A stretch of DNA of 64,000 bases from Chersky-840 sp963794615 (GCA_963794615.1 CAWCEP010000006.1:434001-498000); one strand, 5' to 3'. Counted from the first letter of the stretch, positions 9,063 to 19,002 are shown. Translations and numbers: made by a program. The notes: generated by a model from the letters alone, not told the origin.

Positions 9063-10358
9063 TCAGGACCCCGAGGGGCCCGGGGTCCCGGGCAACGCCG
9101 GGACCGGCGTCGTGCTGTTGAGGTCGAAGCAGGTGAAGACCTGGCCGTTGGGATGGACGAAGGCCGGCACGAAGGCGCCGTTCTCCACCACCACGTCGGC
9201 CTGGCAGTACGGCGGCGGGGAGCCGAAATGACTCTTCGTCCAATCGACCGGAGGCGTGAGCCCCCCGCCGTTGTACGCGGTCTCCTTGTTGATCGCCGCC
9301 ACCAACTTCTTCTGGGTCAGGTCCTTGCCCACGGCCTTGAGGCCGGTCACGAACTGGTCCGCCGCCATCCAGCCGTCGAGGGCCACCTCGTCGTAGGTGA
9401 ACTTCGGCTGGTACTTGTTCATCTCCCTGATGTAGTTGTCGAGAGCGGGGTACTGGCCCGACAGGGCGGACTCGAAGGGCACGTGCTCCAAGCCGAGGTA
9501 CACCCCGTTCATGATCGACCCGTACTGCGCCAACGTGCCACGGTCGTACCCGTTGAACCAGATCTGCTTCATGGTGAGGCCGTTCTGGCTGATGGCCCGG
9601 GCGAAGGCCACGTTCCCGTTGACGTCCAGGCACGTGAAGAGCAGGTCCACGTTGTCGTTCTTCATCTGCAGGACCGACGGTGTCGGGTCGGCGCCGTACA
9701 CCAGGTTCAGGTCGCTGAACGCCACGTTCAGGCCCGCGGCACGCATGCCCGTCACCGCGGCCTGACAGGCGGCCGCCGATTGGGGCACGCCATAGGCGAC
9801 GACGGCGATCGACTTGGCGCCCAGCTGCTGCGCCAGGTACCCGTCTCCCGACGCGCCGCACGGGAAGCACAGCACCGACCCGTAGTCGGCGAAGAGGGTC
9901 GGCCGCTTGGCCCAGTCGGTGGACACGGCGTAGCCGAAGGTGGGGGTACCCGTCTGGGCGAGGTAGGCGGCCCCGCCGAAGAAGGGTGTCCCCACCCCCA
10001 CCACCGCGAACACGTGGTTTTGCTCGACGAGCTTCTGGGCGACGGAGAGGTCGGTGGTGGGGCTGCCCTGGTCGTCCTCTTGGTAGGCCAACTTGAGCGT
10101 CCGACCGTCCACGCCACCCTCGGCGTTGATCATGGAGAAATAGGCCTCGACGCCGTTGACGACGGAGGCGAAGTCCGACGAGAGCGGACCGGTGACGTTG
10201 GCGATGCTGCCCACGGAGATCTGCGTGGCCGTGACCCCGGGGTCGCCTCCGCCGGTGCCGACGCCCGCCTTGGCATTGCCACAGGCCGCGAGCCCGACGG
10301 CGAGCGCGACCACGGCCGCGGCTACAGTCGCGAATCTCCCTCGCCGACTGCGCGACAT
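9063..10358 (-). CDS. ABC transporter substrate-binding lipoprotein (periplasmic binding protein 6 type)
   Basis: A 431-residue exported protein. The N-terminus has an Arg-rich start, a hydrophobic stretch and the lipobox LAAC at about residue 26, so it is lipid-anchored outside the membrane. The mature part follows the LivK fold (VGSIANVTGPLSSDF; GGVDGRTLKLAYQEDDQG; VVGVGTPFFGG). Such proteins bind branched-chain amino acids, aromatic acids, urea or other small carboxylates, so the ligand is open. It leads the importer operon. A GAGAGGGGG ribosome-binding stretch precedes the ATG, and the shared 16-bp palindrome lies about 80 bases upstream, so import is probably co-regulated with the acyl-CoA genes. 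Confidence 0.9.
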   Translation of the reverse strand: MSRSRRGRFATVAAAVVALAVGLAACGNAKAGVGTGGGDPGVTATQISVGSIANVTGPLSSDFASVVNGVEAYFSMINAEGGVDGRTLKLAYQEDDQGSPTTDLSVAQKLVEQNHVFAVVGVGTPFFGGAAYLAQTGTPTFGYAVSTDWAKRPTLFADYGSVLCFPCGASGDGYLAQQLGAKSIAVVAYGVPQSAAACQAAVTGMRAAGLNVAFSDLNLVYGADPTPSVLQMKNDNVDLLFTCLDVNGNVAFARAISQNGLTMKQIWFNGYDRGTLAQYGSIMNGVYLGLEHVPFESALSGQYPALDNYIREMNKYQPKFTYDEVALDGWMAADQFVTGLKAVGKDLTQKKLVAAINKETAYNGGGLTPPVDWTKSHFGSPPPYCQADVVVENGAFVPAFVHPNGQVFTCFDLNSTTPVPALPGTPGPSGS

Positions 10359-10438
10359 CGGTCCCCCTCTCCCCTGTCACCTTCTCCACGATGGCCGAGG
10401 CCCCGTGGGTCTGGCGAGGCCCCGGATCGACGTCATGC

Positions 10439-10454
10439 CTGACGTCTGTGTCAG
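10439..10454. promoter_or_regulatory. CTGAC-N6-GTCAG operator, importer promoter
   Basis: Perfect inverted repeat CTGACGTCTGTGTCAG. It lies in the 201-base gap between the binding-protein start and the CoA-transferase end. On the minus strand a TACAGT element sits just upstream (10468-10473), so a bound repressor would cover the expected transcription start. One of eight or nine copies in the window. Confidence 0.7.
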
Positions 10455-10559
10455 TTCGTGCTTTGCCACTGTAGCCTGGGCTTGCGTTCTACGCCTGCCG
10501 CCGGCCGCACCCGCCATCACCTGTTCGCGGGCACCGGGACCGTCCCCGGAGCAGGTCAT

Positions 10560-12233
10560 TCAGGACAAAAAGAGCCGCTCGGGGTCGTAGCGGCGCAGCG
10601 CCAGCACCTCGTCGGTCGTCACCGGGTCGAGTTCACTCACCGACGAAGCCACGTCGACGTCCCACCCACATGCATCCACCATGGCCCGCACCGCGCTCGC
10701 CACCGGGCCCGCCCCGCCCGCAACGGCGGCCACCCGGAGCGTGCCGTCGAGCCGGCGCAACACGCCGAGGTCGGTGACCACGCTGGCGACGCGACGGCCC
10801 GGGCTCGTGACGTAGCCCACCCGCTCGACGAGACGGTCGGGACGGGCCAGGGCCACGACGACACAGGCGGCGGCCCGACTGGCCACGTCGTTAGCTCCCC
10901 CCGAACCCACGAGAAAGGGTCCGCCGGGGATCAGCGTCGAGTTGAGGTTCCCGTCCCGGTCGACCTGGGCGGCGCCGAGACAGGCGATGGTGCGAGTGCC
11001 CGGTCCGCCCACGACCATCCCGAGCACCGTCGACGCGTCGGCGAGCAGGGGTGAGCCCGGGAACACCCGGTGGTTGAAGATGTAGGGATCGGCGGGCGTC
11101 GGGGTGTAGCCCCACAGGCCGAGCTCGGCGGTGAGCCGGACGGCACTCCCCCCGGCCCGGGCCCGCTCCACCGCCACCCAGGCGGCGAGGTTGGCGATCC
11201 CGGCCCCGGCCAGCACGGCGTCGGCATGGTGCGCGTCGGCGACGGCCTCGAGCTCCCGGGCGCCGTAGACGGCGGCCTGCTCCCACCGGCTCGGTGGCAC
11301 CGCCTCGACCGTGTCGACGGGATGGGCTTCGGCGTCGTGGCGCCACGAGTCGGGATCGGTGCGCGCCGACAGCCAGTCGAGGCGCTCCCGGCCCAACCGC
11401 GCCAGGTACTCGTCGTGGGTGGTGGGCTCGAGCACCCAGTGCCGCGCCCAGCCGTCGAAGTCATGGCGGGTGGCGGCGCGGGCCTCGCTCCAGAAACCGA
11501 TGTCCTCGCCGTAGGAGGACACCGGCAGCTGCGGCGCGTACAGCCCTCCGGGATGAGCCCCGAAGGGCGCTTCGACCACGGCCAGCACGCGATGGGCGGG
11601 GATCTTCACCCGGTGGCCGAGACCGTCGAGCCGATCGACCACGCCCTCGACCGTCGCCACCACGCCGCGCCTCGCCGCCCACGCGCCCCACACGCTTTCG
11701 AGGAGCGGCTCGGACAGCGCCACGTTGCCGTCCCGGTCGGCGACCGCACCGTGGACGAGGGTGACATCGGGTGTGAGCGGAGCCAGGAGCCCGACGGGCC
11801 CGAGGGACGTGTCGGCCACGGTGAAGGCGGCGTTCGACGCCATCGACGACCCCTGCAGGGACCCGGTCACCACGGCGGGCAGCCCGCGCGCCGCGGCCTC
11901 GAGGCGTTGGGTGAAGGTGAGGATCGACCAGTGCTCGACGTCGACGGCACCCGACGCGTAAGCCTCTTGGAAGATGGGGTTGGGTGTGTAGGTGGGGAAG
12001 GTGTCGCCCGAATAGGTCGTGACGACCTTGCGCACCATCTGGCCCCGGAAGAACAGCGCCCCGAGCGAGCTCAGGCTGAGCATCACCAGGGTGAAGCCGG
12101 CGTCGGTGCCCCAGTGCTGACGGGCCATCTCGCGCGCCGCCGCGCTCCACCGGCTGTGCCCGCACAACACCTGCACGGTGTCCCCCGGCCGGACGTGGTG
12201 GGCGACGGCCTCCTCGAGCGTCACATGCTCCAC
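10560..12233 (-). CDS. fused two-subunit family I CoA-transferase, glutaconate CoA-transferase/IpdAB-like
   Basis: A 557-residue protein whose halves correspond to the A and B subunits of glutaconate CoA-transferase-type enzymes. The A-like half (to ~290) shows GAVADRDGNVAL and VLAVVEAPFGAHPGGL; the B-like half shows ADAVLAGAGIANLAAWVAV, TAELGLWGYTP (the Glu is a candidate catalytic residue), CLGAAQVDRDGNLNST and GSGGANDVASRAA. Actinobacterial homologues include IpdA and IpdB, which hydrolyse the last ring of the steroid nucleus, but those are two separate chains. Genes for a crotonase, an acyl-CoA dehydrogenase and a ligase precede it in the same operon. IpdAB-like function is an inference from family and setting. 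Confidence 0.75.
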   Translation of the reverse strand: MEHVTLEEAVAHHVRPGDTVQVLCGHSRWSAAAREMARQHWGTDAGFTLVMLSLSSLGALFFRGQMVRKVVTTYSGDTFPTYTPNPIFQEAYASGAVDVEHWSILTFTQRLEAAARGLPAVVTGSLQGSSMASNAAFTVADTSLGPVGLLAPLTPDVTLVHGAVADRDGNVALSEPLLESVWGAWAARRGVVATVEGVVDRLDGLGHRVKIPAHRVLAVVEAPFGAHPGGLYAPQLPVSSYGEDIGFWSEARAATRHDFDGWARHWVLEPTTHDEYLARLGRERLDWLSARTDPDSWRHDAEAHPVDTVEAVPPSRWEQAAVYGARELEAVADAHHADAVLAGAGIANLAAWVAVERARAGGSAVRLTAELGLWGYTPTPADPYIFNHRVFPGSPLLADASTVLGMVVGGPGTRTIACLGAAQVDRDGNLNSTLIPGGPFLVGSGGANDVASRAAACVVVALARPDRLVERVGYVTSPGRRVASVVTDLGVLRRLDGTLRVAAVAGGAGPVASAVRAMVDACGWDVDVASSVSELDPVTTDEVLALRRYDPERLFLS

Positions 12234-12241
12234 GTCGGGGC

Positions 12242-13051
12242 CTACCGCCCGGTCCAGCGGGGCGGCCGCTTCTCCACGAACGCGGCCGGCCCCTCCTTGG
12301 CGTCCTCACTGGAGAAGACCTCGGTGGCGAGCGCCGACTCGATCCGGTACGCCTCTTTCATGTCGACGGCCAGGGCCCGCAGCACGCTCTCCTTGGTCTT
12401 GCGCACCGCGAACGGACCGTTGGCCGTGATCCGGTGGGCGTACTCCTCGGCCTTGGCCCGGAGCTGGTCGGCAGGCACCACCGCGTTGAGGAGGCCGAAG
12501 GCGAGGGCCTGCTCGGCGGGCACCCGGTCCGCGCACAACAGGAACTCCATCGCCGCGGGGAACGGGATCTGCCGGGGAAGGCGCACCGTGGTCCCGCCTC
12601 CGGCGAACAACCCCCGCTTGGGCTCCATGACCCCGAAGTAGGCCTCGGGCACCGCCACGCGCAGGTCGCACCCCCCGAGCATCTCCATCCCTCCCGCCAC
12701 GCAGGCGCCGTTCACCGCCGCGACGATCGGCTTGTAGAGCTTCACGCCCCGCAGCACCGCCTTCACCCCGTCGTCGATCCGGTACCCGTCGAGCTCCTCG
12801 ACCTGGCGCGAGGCGATCTCCTTCTGGAGCCTCGTCACCTGGGGGATGTAGGTCTTGAGATCCGCACCGGTACAGAAGGCGTTGCCGACCCCGGTGATGA
12901 TGGCCACCCACGCCTCGTCGTCCTCGCCGAAGCGGTCCCACGCCCCGCGCAGCAGGGCGAAGTGCTCCATGTCGAGGCTGTTCATCGACTGCAACCGATC
13001 GATGGTGATCCACACCACATGGTCGTCACCGAGCTCGTAATGGACGGGCAC
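12242..13051 (-). CDS. enoyl-CoA hydratase/isomerase (crotonase family)
   Basis: A 269-residue crotonase. The oxyanion-hole motif is CTGADLKTY and the second is GACVAGGMEMLGGCD, which retains Glu at the first catalytic position; MEPKRGLFAGGG retains Glu at the second. Both acid/base residues of a true hydratase are therefore present. It sits eight bases upstream of the fused CoA-transferase and four bases downstream of an acyl-CoA dehydrogenase. In mycobacteria a crotonase (EchA20) stands beside ipdA and ipdB, but this protein looks like a general hydratase rather than an EchA20 orthologue. Confidence 0.88.
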   Translation of the reverse strand: MPVHYELGDDHVVWITIDRLQSMNSLDMEHFALLRGAWDRFGEDDEAWVAIITGVGNAFCTGADLKTYIPQVTRLQKEIASRQVEELDGYRIDDGVKAVLRGVKLYKPIVAAVNGACVAGGMEMLGGCDLRVAVPEAYFGVMEPKRGLFAGGGTTVRLPRQIPFPAAMEFLLCADRVPAEQALAFGLLNAVVPADQLRAKAEEYAHRITANGPFAVRKTKESVLRALAVDMKEAYRIESALATEVFSSEDAKEGPAAFVEKRPPRWTGR

Positions 13052-13055
13052 GCTC

Positions 13056-14232
13056 TTATCTCCTCTGCTCGCGTGGGAGCCCCAGGATGCGCTCCCCGAT
13101 CACATTGCGCTGCACCTCCGACGTGCCGCCGGCGATGCTGGCCGCCTTCGACCACAACCACTGCCGCTGCCACGCTCCCCACAGCCCCGACGCCGGCCCT
13201 TCGACGGCCAGCGCCGCCTCGGACAGCTGCTGGGTCATGTCCGACCACGTCAGCTTGACCCAGCTCGACTCCGGCCCGGGCTCGTCGCCAGCGCGCCAAC
13301 TTCGACAGCGTGCGCCAGTTGTGGGTCCGCAGCACCACGAGCGCCACGTACGCGTCGACCAGGGCGTCGGCCACGTCGGGGTCGTCGAGGGTGCCGTTGC
13401 GGGCCGCCTGGCCGACGATCCGGGTCAGGTAGCCCTCGTGCACGACCTCCTCTTTGAACGGGAAGTTCGTGCCCCGTTCGTGCGCCAGCGTCGTCGACGC
13501 CACCGCCCAGCCCTGTCCGGCCGGCCCCACGAGGTGCCCGACGGGGACGACGACATCCTCGAGGAAGACCTCGTTGAACTCGGCCTCTCCCGTGATCTGG
13601 ACGAGGGGGCGGATGTCCACCCCGGCCGCCTCCATGTCCACCACCAACAACGACAGGCCGCGCGGACCGGTCGTGCCTGGCTCGGTGCGCGCCAAGCACA
13701 GCCCGTGGCGGGCGAACTGCGCGTACGACGTCCACACTTTCTGGCCCGTGACCCGCCACCCGCCGCCGTCGGGGTCGGCCTCGGCGTGCGTCACCAGGCC
13801 CGACAGGTCCGAGCCGGCGCCCGGCTCGCTGAAGAGCTGGCACCAGATCTCCTCGGCGCTCACGATGGCGGGCAGCCACCGCCGACACTGTTCGGGCGTC
13901 CCGTGGGCCAGCAACGTGGGGCCGGCCAGGTTGATGCCGACGCGGTTGACGAGCTGGGGCGCACCGCTGCGGGCGTACTCGGCGTTGAAGATGGCCACCT
14001 CGACCGGGGACGCGCCTCGGCCCCCGTACGCCTCGGGCCAGTTGATGCCCACCCATCCCGCCGCGGCCAGCTTGGCCTGCCAGGCGCGCCCCTGCGCCAC
14101 GGACGCGGCCAGGTCGTCGGGCGCGGCCGCGTCGGACGCGGCGTCGTCGAGGGCGGGCGCGACGTTGGCCTCGAGCCAAGCCCGCACCTCCAGCGCGAAG
14201 CGTTGCTCGGTGTCGGTGAGCGACAGGTCCAC
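13056..14232 (-). CDS. acyl-CoA dehydrogenase (FadE type), frameshifted near 13290
   Basis: FAD-dependent dehydrogenase of about 391 residues. Visible are INWPEAYGGRGAS, LFSEPGAGSDLSG, VTGQKVWTSYAQF, LAHERGTNF and the C-terminal GGTSEVQRNVIGERILGLP. The YEGT Glu is absent (AGGT), so the Glu of HERG is the likely base. Around 13290 one surplus base moves the frame: KLAR in the first frame continues as GDEPGPESSWVKL in the second. The start is a GTG 18 bases after the ligase stop. Same operon as the ligase, crotonase and fused CoA-transferase. Confidence 0.85.
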
Positions 14233-14250
14233 CTGTTCCGACAGACCTTC

Positions 14251-16066
14251 CTAGAGGTCCCAGGCCTGGGCGCGCCCGCTCTCGACGAAGGCCTGGCGCA
14301 GCGCGGCCTCCTCGTCGTCCTCGAAGGGCCGGTAGCGGTCCTCGCCTCGACCGCGCACGAGCACCCTGTCCCCGTCCACGCGGTCGGCACGGAATTTCTG
14401 GTGGACGAGGGTGCGCACGAGCACCTTGTTGGTGGGCGTGGTGGGAAGCACCTTCGACAACCGCACGTAGCGGGGACGCCATTTGGGGCTCAGGTCGCTC
14501 TGCCCGTCGAGCCAGGCCGCGAAACCGACGGGGTCGAACGCCGCACCGTCACGGACCACCAGCGCCGCCATGACCTGGTCGCCGGAGTCCACGTCGGGCA
14601 CGCCGTAGACCGACGCCAGCACGACGTCGGGATGGCGGGCCACGATGGCCTCGATGGGTGCGGCCGGGAAGTTCTCGCCGTCGACCCGGAGCCAGTCCGA
14701 GGTCCGTCCCGCGAAGAAGACCCAGCCGTCGGTGTCCACGTAGCCGAGGTCGCCGCTCCAGTACCAACCATTGCGGGTGGTCCGGGCCATGGCCTCGGCG
14801 TTGCGGTAGTACCCCTCGAAGGGGCCCACGCCCTCGACGTTCACGATCTCACCCACGCACTCCGCGGCGTTGACGAGCCGGCCGTCGGCGTCGAACACGG
14901 CGCGCTCTCGTTCGACGCCGTCGGGATCGACGACCTTGATGCCCTGGCGCAACCTGCCCACCGACCCCCGGGGCACGCCGCCGGCACGGTCGAGCGCGAT
15001 CCCTCCCTCGGTCGACCCGAACACGTCGACGACGGCCACGTCGAAACGTTTCGCCACCGCCTCCACCACATGCGGTGATCCCTCGTTGCCGTAGGCCAGC
15101 CGCAGCGGGTTGTCGGCATCGTCGGGCCGCTCGGGCGTGGCCAGCAGATAGGCGAGCGGCTTCCCGGTGTAGTTGAACCACGTGGCCCCGTACCGGCGCA
15201 CGTCCTCGAGGAACCGTGACGCGCTGAACCGCCGGGCCAGGCCCACCGAGGCCCCCGCCACCAGCGCCGGGGCGAGACCGACCATGAGCGAATTGGAGTG
15301 GAAGAGCGGCATGGCCAGATAGCCGACGTCGTCAGGGCCCACGTCGAGCACCATCGTCATCCGGTTGCCGGTGATGAGGAGCCGGCGCTGGGTGCAGCGC
15401 ACCGCCTTGGGCGCGGCCGAGGTCCCCGAGGTGAACAACAGCACCCACAGCGTCTCGACGTCGGGCTCGAGCCCGGGATCACCGTGGCCCGGCGCCCACT
15501 GCTCCAGTGCCGCGTCGAGGGACTCGCCCATGGCGCGGGGAGGGTCGTCGCCGTCGGCGAAACGCTCCGAGACGAGCAGGCCCCCAGGCATCGTGAGGTC
15601 ACCCGCCACCGGCGCCAGCAACTCCTGGTGGCGCGGCTCGGTCACGAGCACCTGGACGTCGGTGTACTCGATGTCGGCCAGGAGGTGCTCGTCACGCCGG
15701 GTGTGGTTGAGGCCCACCACCGCCGCCCCGACCAGACCGGCCCCGGCCAGGCAGAACACGTAGTCGGGGGTGTTGTCGAGCAGGACCCCCACATGGGGCG
15801 GACGCTCCCGGTCGAGGCGGTCGTGGAACAGCGCCGCGTACCGGGTGGCCTCGGCGTACATCTCGGCGTGGGTCCAGATCCGGTCGCCGAAGCGCAGGGC
15901 GGGCCGCGACGCGAACTCGGGGTCGGTGCCGTTGCGCCGGAGCAGTTCGGCCGCGTTGGCGGCCGGCAGCGGTGCTTCGCCGGGCGCAGGGGCCAGCGCG
16001 CACGCGTTCGACCACCTCGGGAGGGGCGACGATATGCGTCCGGGATGCGGCGCGTTCTCTGACCAC
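14251..16066 (-). CDS. acyl-CoA ligase (AMP-forming, FadD17/FadD19-like), frameshifted near 16005
   Basis: ANL-family ligase of about 600 residues that adenylates a carboxylic acid and transfers it to CoA. Motifs: LLFTSGTSAAPKAVRCTQ (phosphate loop), VFGSTEGG, SGDLGYVDTDGW and the C-terminal catalytic Lys in PTTPTNKVL. Overall it resembles steroid-associated FadD17/FadD19-type ligases. The start is GTG 16066, reading VVRERAASRTHIVAPPEVV; the frame then changes near 16000-16012 to ALAPAPGEAPLP. A TAACCT element ends six bases before the GTG, so the mRNA is probably leaderless, and the shared operator overlaps the start codon. It leads a four-gene operon. Confidence 0.82.
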
Positions 16067-16074
16067 GGCGTCAG
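16059..16074. promoter_or_regulatory. CTGAC-N6-GTCAG operator between divergent ligases
   Basis: CTGACCACGGCGTCAG, perfect five-base arms. It covers the start codon and predicted transcription start of the minus-strand ligase and lies just upstream of the plus-strand ligase promoter, so one bound protein could control both directions. Confidence 0.7.
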
Positions 16075-16078
16075 GTTA
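16073..16078 (-). promoter_or_regulatory. -10 element of the minus-strand ligase operon (leaderless)
   Basis: TAACCT on the minus strand, six bases before GTG 16066. The spacing puts the transcription start at the start codon. It overlaps the operator. Confidence 0.5.
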
Positions 16079-16096
16079 GACAAACCGGCCCGGCGG

Positions 16097-16102
16097 TAGC
16101 GT
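16097..16102 (+). promoter_or_regulatory. -10 element of the plus-strand ligase (leaderless)
   Basis: TAGCGT followed by six bases and ATG 16109. No ribosome-binding sequence is visible, so a leaderless message is likely. Confidence 0.5.
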
Positions 16103-16108
16103 GGCCGC

Positions 16109-17766
16109 ATGCCCCCTGGTCGTCGGCTCTCGACGCCACCTGGACACGGCTCCTCGGCGCCGTCTTCCGCGTCGTCTTCCCGGTCGTCTTCCCGGCTGCG
16201 GCCCACCTTCGAGCAGGCCGGAGCGGCGCGCTACCGGCGCGCCGGGGGGGCATGGGACCGGGGCGCGCTCGACGCCTCGCTGTCGTCGGCGCCCGGGCCC
16301 GGTGCGACGGTCGTCGACGGCACGGAACGTCTCGACGCCCCCGCGGTGGAGACGCGCCGTCGCCGCCCTGGCGGGCCGCTTGGCGGCCACCGGCATTCGG
16401 CGAGGCGACGTCGTGAGCTGGCAATGGCCCAACGGTGCCCCTCCGTTCCTCCTGTACCGGGCGTGCTGGCGGCTCGGGGCCGTCGCCGCCCCGCTCCACC
16501 ACCGCCTGGGGGGCGCCGAGGTGGTGGCCGCCCTCGAGCAGGTCCACCCCGCCGTCGTCATCGCCACCACCGGCATGCCCGGCACGGAGTGGCCGGGGGC
16601 GCTCGTGCCCGCCGGGGACGACACCGCCGCCCTGTTGGACGCGTTCGCTCCCCGGACCGGCCATCGGGGCCGGGGCCTCCCCGGCGCGTCCCACCGACAT
16701 CGCCGTGGCCCTGTTCACCTCGGGGTCGACCGGTGTACCCAAGGCGGCGTTGCACACCCACCGCGGTCTGGCCTACAAGGCGGCCCTCATGGTGGCCGTC
16801 CACGGCCTCGGGCCCGACGACGCCGTGCTCATGCCCGCACCGTTGGCGCACGTGTCGGGCCTGCTCAACGGGGTGCTGATCCCGGCCACGGCGGGGATCC
16901 CCACCGTCCTCATGGCGGCGTGGGACCCCGACGAGGCGGTGCGGCGCATCGAGGACGAACGCGTGTCGTTCATGGGCGCGCCCCCGGTGTTCTTCTCGCA
17001 GATGGCCGGATCGGCCGGCTTCGGTCGGGAGCGGGTGCGCAGCCTCCGGTTGGTGTCGACGGGGGGAGCGTCGGTGAGCCCGGCCTTCGTCGACGCCACC
17101 AGCGAGTCGTTCGGGTGCCGGGTGAAGCGCACCTACGGATCGACCGAAGCACCCACCGTCACTACCTCGGGCCCCGACGACAGCGTCGAGCGGGCGCGCG
17201 ACACCGACGGCCGCCCCCTCGGGGACGTCGAGCTCGAGGTGCACGATCCCGAGACCTCGGTCCGCCTGGGCCCGGGACGGGCCGGCGAGATCTGGCTCCG
17301 AGGCCCCGAGCTGTTCGCGGGGTACGTCGACCCCGACGCCACGGCCCGGGTGCTCTCGGCCCGGGGGCGGTGGTTCCGCACCGGCGACCTCGGCGTGGTC
17401 GACGAGCAAGGCTGGCTCCGGGTGGTGGGCCGCCTCTCCGACATCATCATCCGGGCCGGGGAGAACATCTCGGCGTCGGAGGTCGAGGCCGTCCTCGAGG
17501 CCCATCCCGACATCCGCCATGCCGTGGCCGTGGCGGTGCCCGATCCCGCCGTGGGTGAGCGCGTCGCCGCCTTCGTGGTGGCGACCATCCCCTTCGACCT
17601 GGCCGCCTGCCAGGCGTGGTTCACGGCCCGAGGCGTCACCCGCTTCAAGACACCGGAGATGGTCGTCCAGCTCGCCGCTCTCCCCGTCCTCGCGGCCGGG
17701 AAGCCCGACCGCACCACCATGCGCACCATGGCGGCCAAGCTCCGCAGCGAGGGACAACCCCTCTGA
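16109..17766 (+). CDS. acyl-CoA ligase (AMP-forming), two frame breaks
   Basis: ANL ligase of about 550 residues read across three frames: 16109 to ~16345, ~16345 to ~16670, then to 17766. Each change is explained by one surplus base. Frame joins are supported by family order: RRAVAALAGRLAATGIRRGD and DVVSWQWPNGAPPFL (N-terminal), VALFTSGSTGVPKAALHTH (phosphate loop), RTYGSTEAPTVTTSG, TGDLGVVDEQGW, RAGENISASEVE and LPVLAAGKPDRT with the C-terminal Lys. The first ~30 residues are Ser/Pro-rich and unconserved. It transcribes away from the other ligase across a shared operator and converges on the dehydrogenase at 17797. Substrate unknown. Confidence 0.8.
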
Positions 17767-17780
17767 GCAGGGTATCCTGC
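17767..17780. terminator. short hairpin between convergent genes
   Basis: GCAGG-GTAT-CCTGC hairpin directly after the ligase stop and before the stop of the opposing dehydrogenase. There is no T run, so it is at best a weak bidirectional terminator. Confidence 0.25.
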
Positions 17781-17796
17781 CCAACCACCGGATGGA

Positions 17797-18939
17797 TCAG
17801 AGCACGGGCAGGCCGGCCTCGACGCGTGCCCTGAGGGTGCGGGCGATGCGCTCACGGTGGTACGAGGCGTCACCGAACGTCACCTGGTCGAGTTGGGAAC
17901 GCTTCAGGAACAGGTGGAGGTCGTGCTCCCACGTGAACCCGATGCCACCGTGGACCTGGAGTCCCGACGCCATGACCCGCCGGGCCGCGTCGGAGCACCA
18001 CACCTTGGCTGCCGATGCCGCCGACGACGCGTCGGGGTCGCCCGCGCCGACGGCCCACGCCGCGTAGTACGCGGCCGACCGCATCCCCTCCACGTCCACG
18101 AGCATGTCCGCGCACCGGTGCTTCACAGCCTGGAAGCTCCCGATGGGTCGCCCGAACTGCACCCGGTCCTTGGCGTACTGGACCGTCATTCCCAGCACCA
18201 CATCGGCGGCGCCGAGCATCTCGGCGCACACAGCGGCGACGGCGCGGTCGAGCACCGCCGCGGCGGCCCGGTCGTCACCGAGCCACAGCCCGGGGCGGTC
18301 GTCGAGCGCGAGCCAACCCAGACTGCGGGTGCGGTCCATGGCGGGCTCGTCGCCCGGGCGACCACCGTCGCCGGCCGCCACCGCGAAGATCGCCGGGGCT
18401 CCGTCGACCTCGGCGAAGACCACCAGGACATCGGCCACGGGGCCGTTCACCACGGGGTCGCACCGACCCGTCAACCGCCACGTCCCGTCGGGGTCGCGTC
18501 GGGCCCGCACCGCGTCGGCGGCGCGCGACCACGCCACCGCACCTCGGGCTTCGCCCGAGGACAACCGTTCGGCCCACCCGCCGGCATCGGTGTCGCCCCG
18601 CCCGACCTGCGCCTGTGCGTCGGCTTCCCCGGTGGCGATCGCCGAGGCAATCGCACCATGGGCGACCACGGTCCCGGCGAAGGGCACGGGGGCCAGATGC
18701 CTCCCCAGCTCTTCGCACAGCACGGCCACCTCGACCAGGCCCAGGCCCAGACCCCCCGCCTCGCTCGAGCGCTCCACCGCCGGCCACCCCTGATCGGCCA
18801 TGGCCCGCCACAACACGTCGTCGAGATGGCGGTCGGTGGCGGCTACGTGCCGGACCCGTTCGGTCGAGCACGCGTCGTCGAGAAGGCCGGCCGCCGCGTC
18901 GCGCAGCGCGACCTGATCCGCCGACAGCTCGAAGTCCAC
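17797..18939 (-). CDS. acyl-CoA dehydrogenase, beta-type (WEHD subtype)
   Basis: A 380-residue member of the subtype that often forms the second chain of heterotetrameric actinobacterial acyl-CoA dehydrogenases. It has EAGGLGLGLVEVAVLCEEL, GRPIGSFQAVKHRCADML, QVHGGIGFTWEHDLHLFLKR and a short C-terminus lacking any (Y/A)xGTxxIQ motif, so the usual FAD-binding and catalytic tail is degenerate. GTG 18939 follows a TAGGCT element by seven bases, which fixes the start and suggests a leaderless mRNA. It is divergent from an alpha-type dehydrogenase at 19003 across one operator, so the two chains probably assemble together. Confidence 0.85.
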   Translation of the reverse strand: MDFELSADQVALRDAAAGLLDDACSTERVRHVAATDRHLDDVLWRAMADQGWPAVERSSEAGGLGLGLVEVAVLCEELGRHLAPVPFAGTVVAHGAIASAIATGEADAQAQVGRGDTDAGGWAERLSSGEARGAVAWSRAADAVRARRDPDGTWRLTGRCDPVVNGPVADVLVVFAEVDGAPAIFAVAAGDGGRPGDEPAMDRTRSLGWLALDDRPGLWLGDDRAAAAVLDRAVAAVCAEMLGAADVVLGMTVQYAKDRVQFGRPIGSFQAVKHRCADMLVDVEGMRSAAYYAAWAVGAGDPDASSAASAAKVWCSDAARRVMASGLQVHGGIGFTWEHDLHLFLKRSQLDQVTFGDASYHRERIARTLRARVEAGLPVL

Positions 18940-18946
18940 GGGCCGG

Positions 18947-18952
18947 AGCCTA
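18947..18952 (-). promoter_or_regulatory. -10 element of the beta-type dehydrogenase (leaderless)
   Basis: TAGGCT on the minus strand, seven bases before GTG 18939. Confidence 0.5.
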
Positions 18953-18973
18953 CCGACAGCCCCGATGCCGAGG

Positions 18974-18989
18974 CTGACGTCTGTGTCAT
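18974..18989. promoter_or_regulatory. CTGAC-N6-GTCAT operator between divergent dehydrogenases
   Basis: CTGACGTCTGTGTCAT, differing from the importer operator only in the last base. It is centred in the 63-base gap between the two acyl-CoA dehydrogenase starts. Confidence 0.7.
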
Positions 18990-19002
18990 GCTGACGCGGG
19001 CG

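Noticed and set aside
7815..10442. Plus-strand open frame of 875 codons opposite the importer genes
   Set aside because: Its translation is His/Arg/Gly-rich and family-free, the mirror of the well-conserved permease and binding-protein genes. High GC makes such long shadow frames common; the same holds for 31048-33726(+) and 11070-12641(+).
12242..13051. Assignment of the crotonase as EchA20
   Set aside because: Position beside an IpdAB-like gene suggests it, but both hydratase glutamates and the general sequence pattern fit an ordinary enoyl-CoA hydratase.
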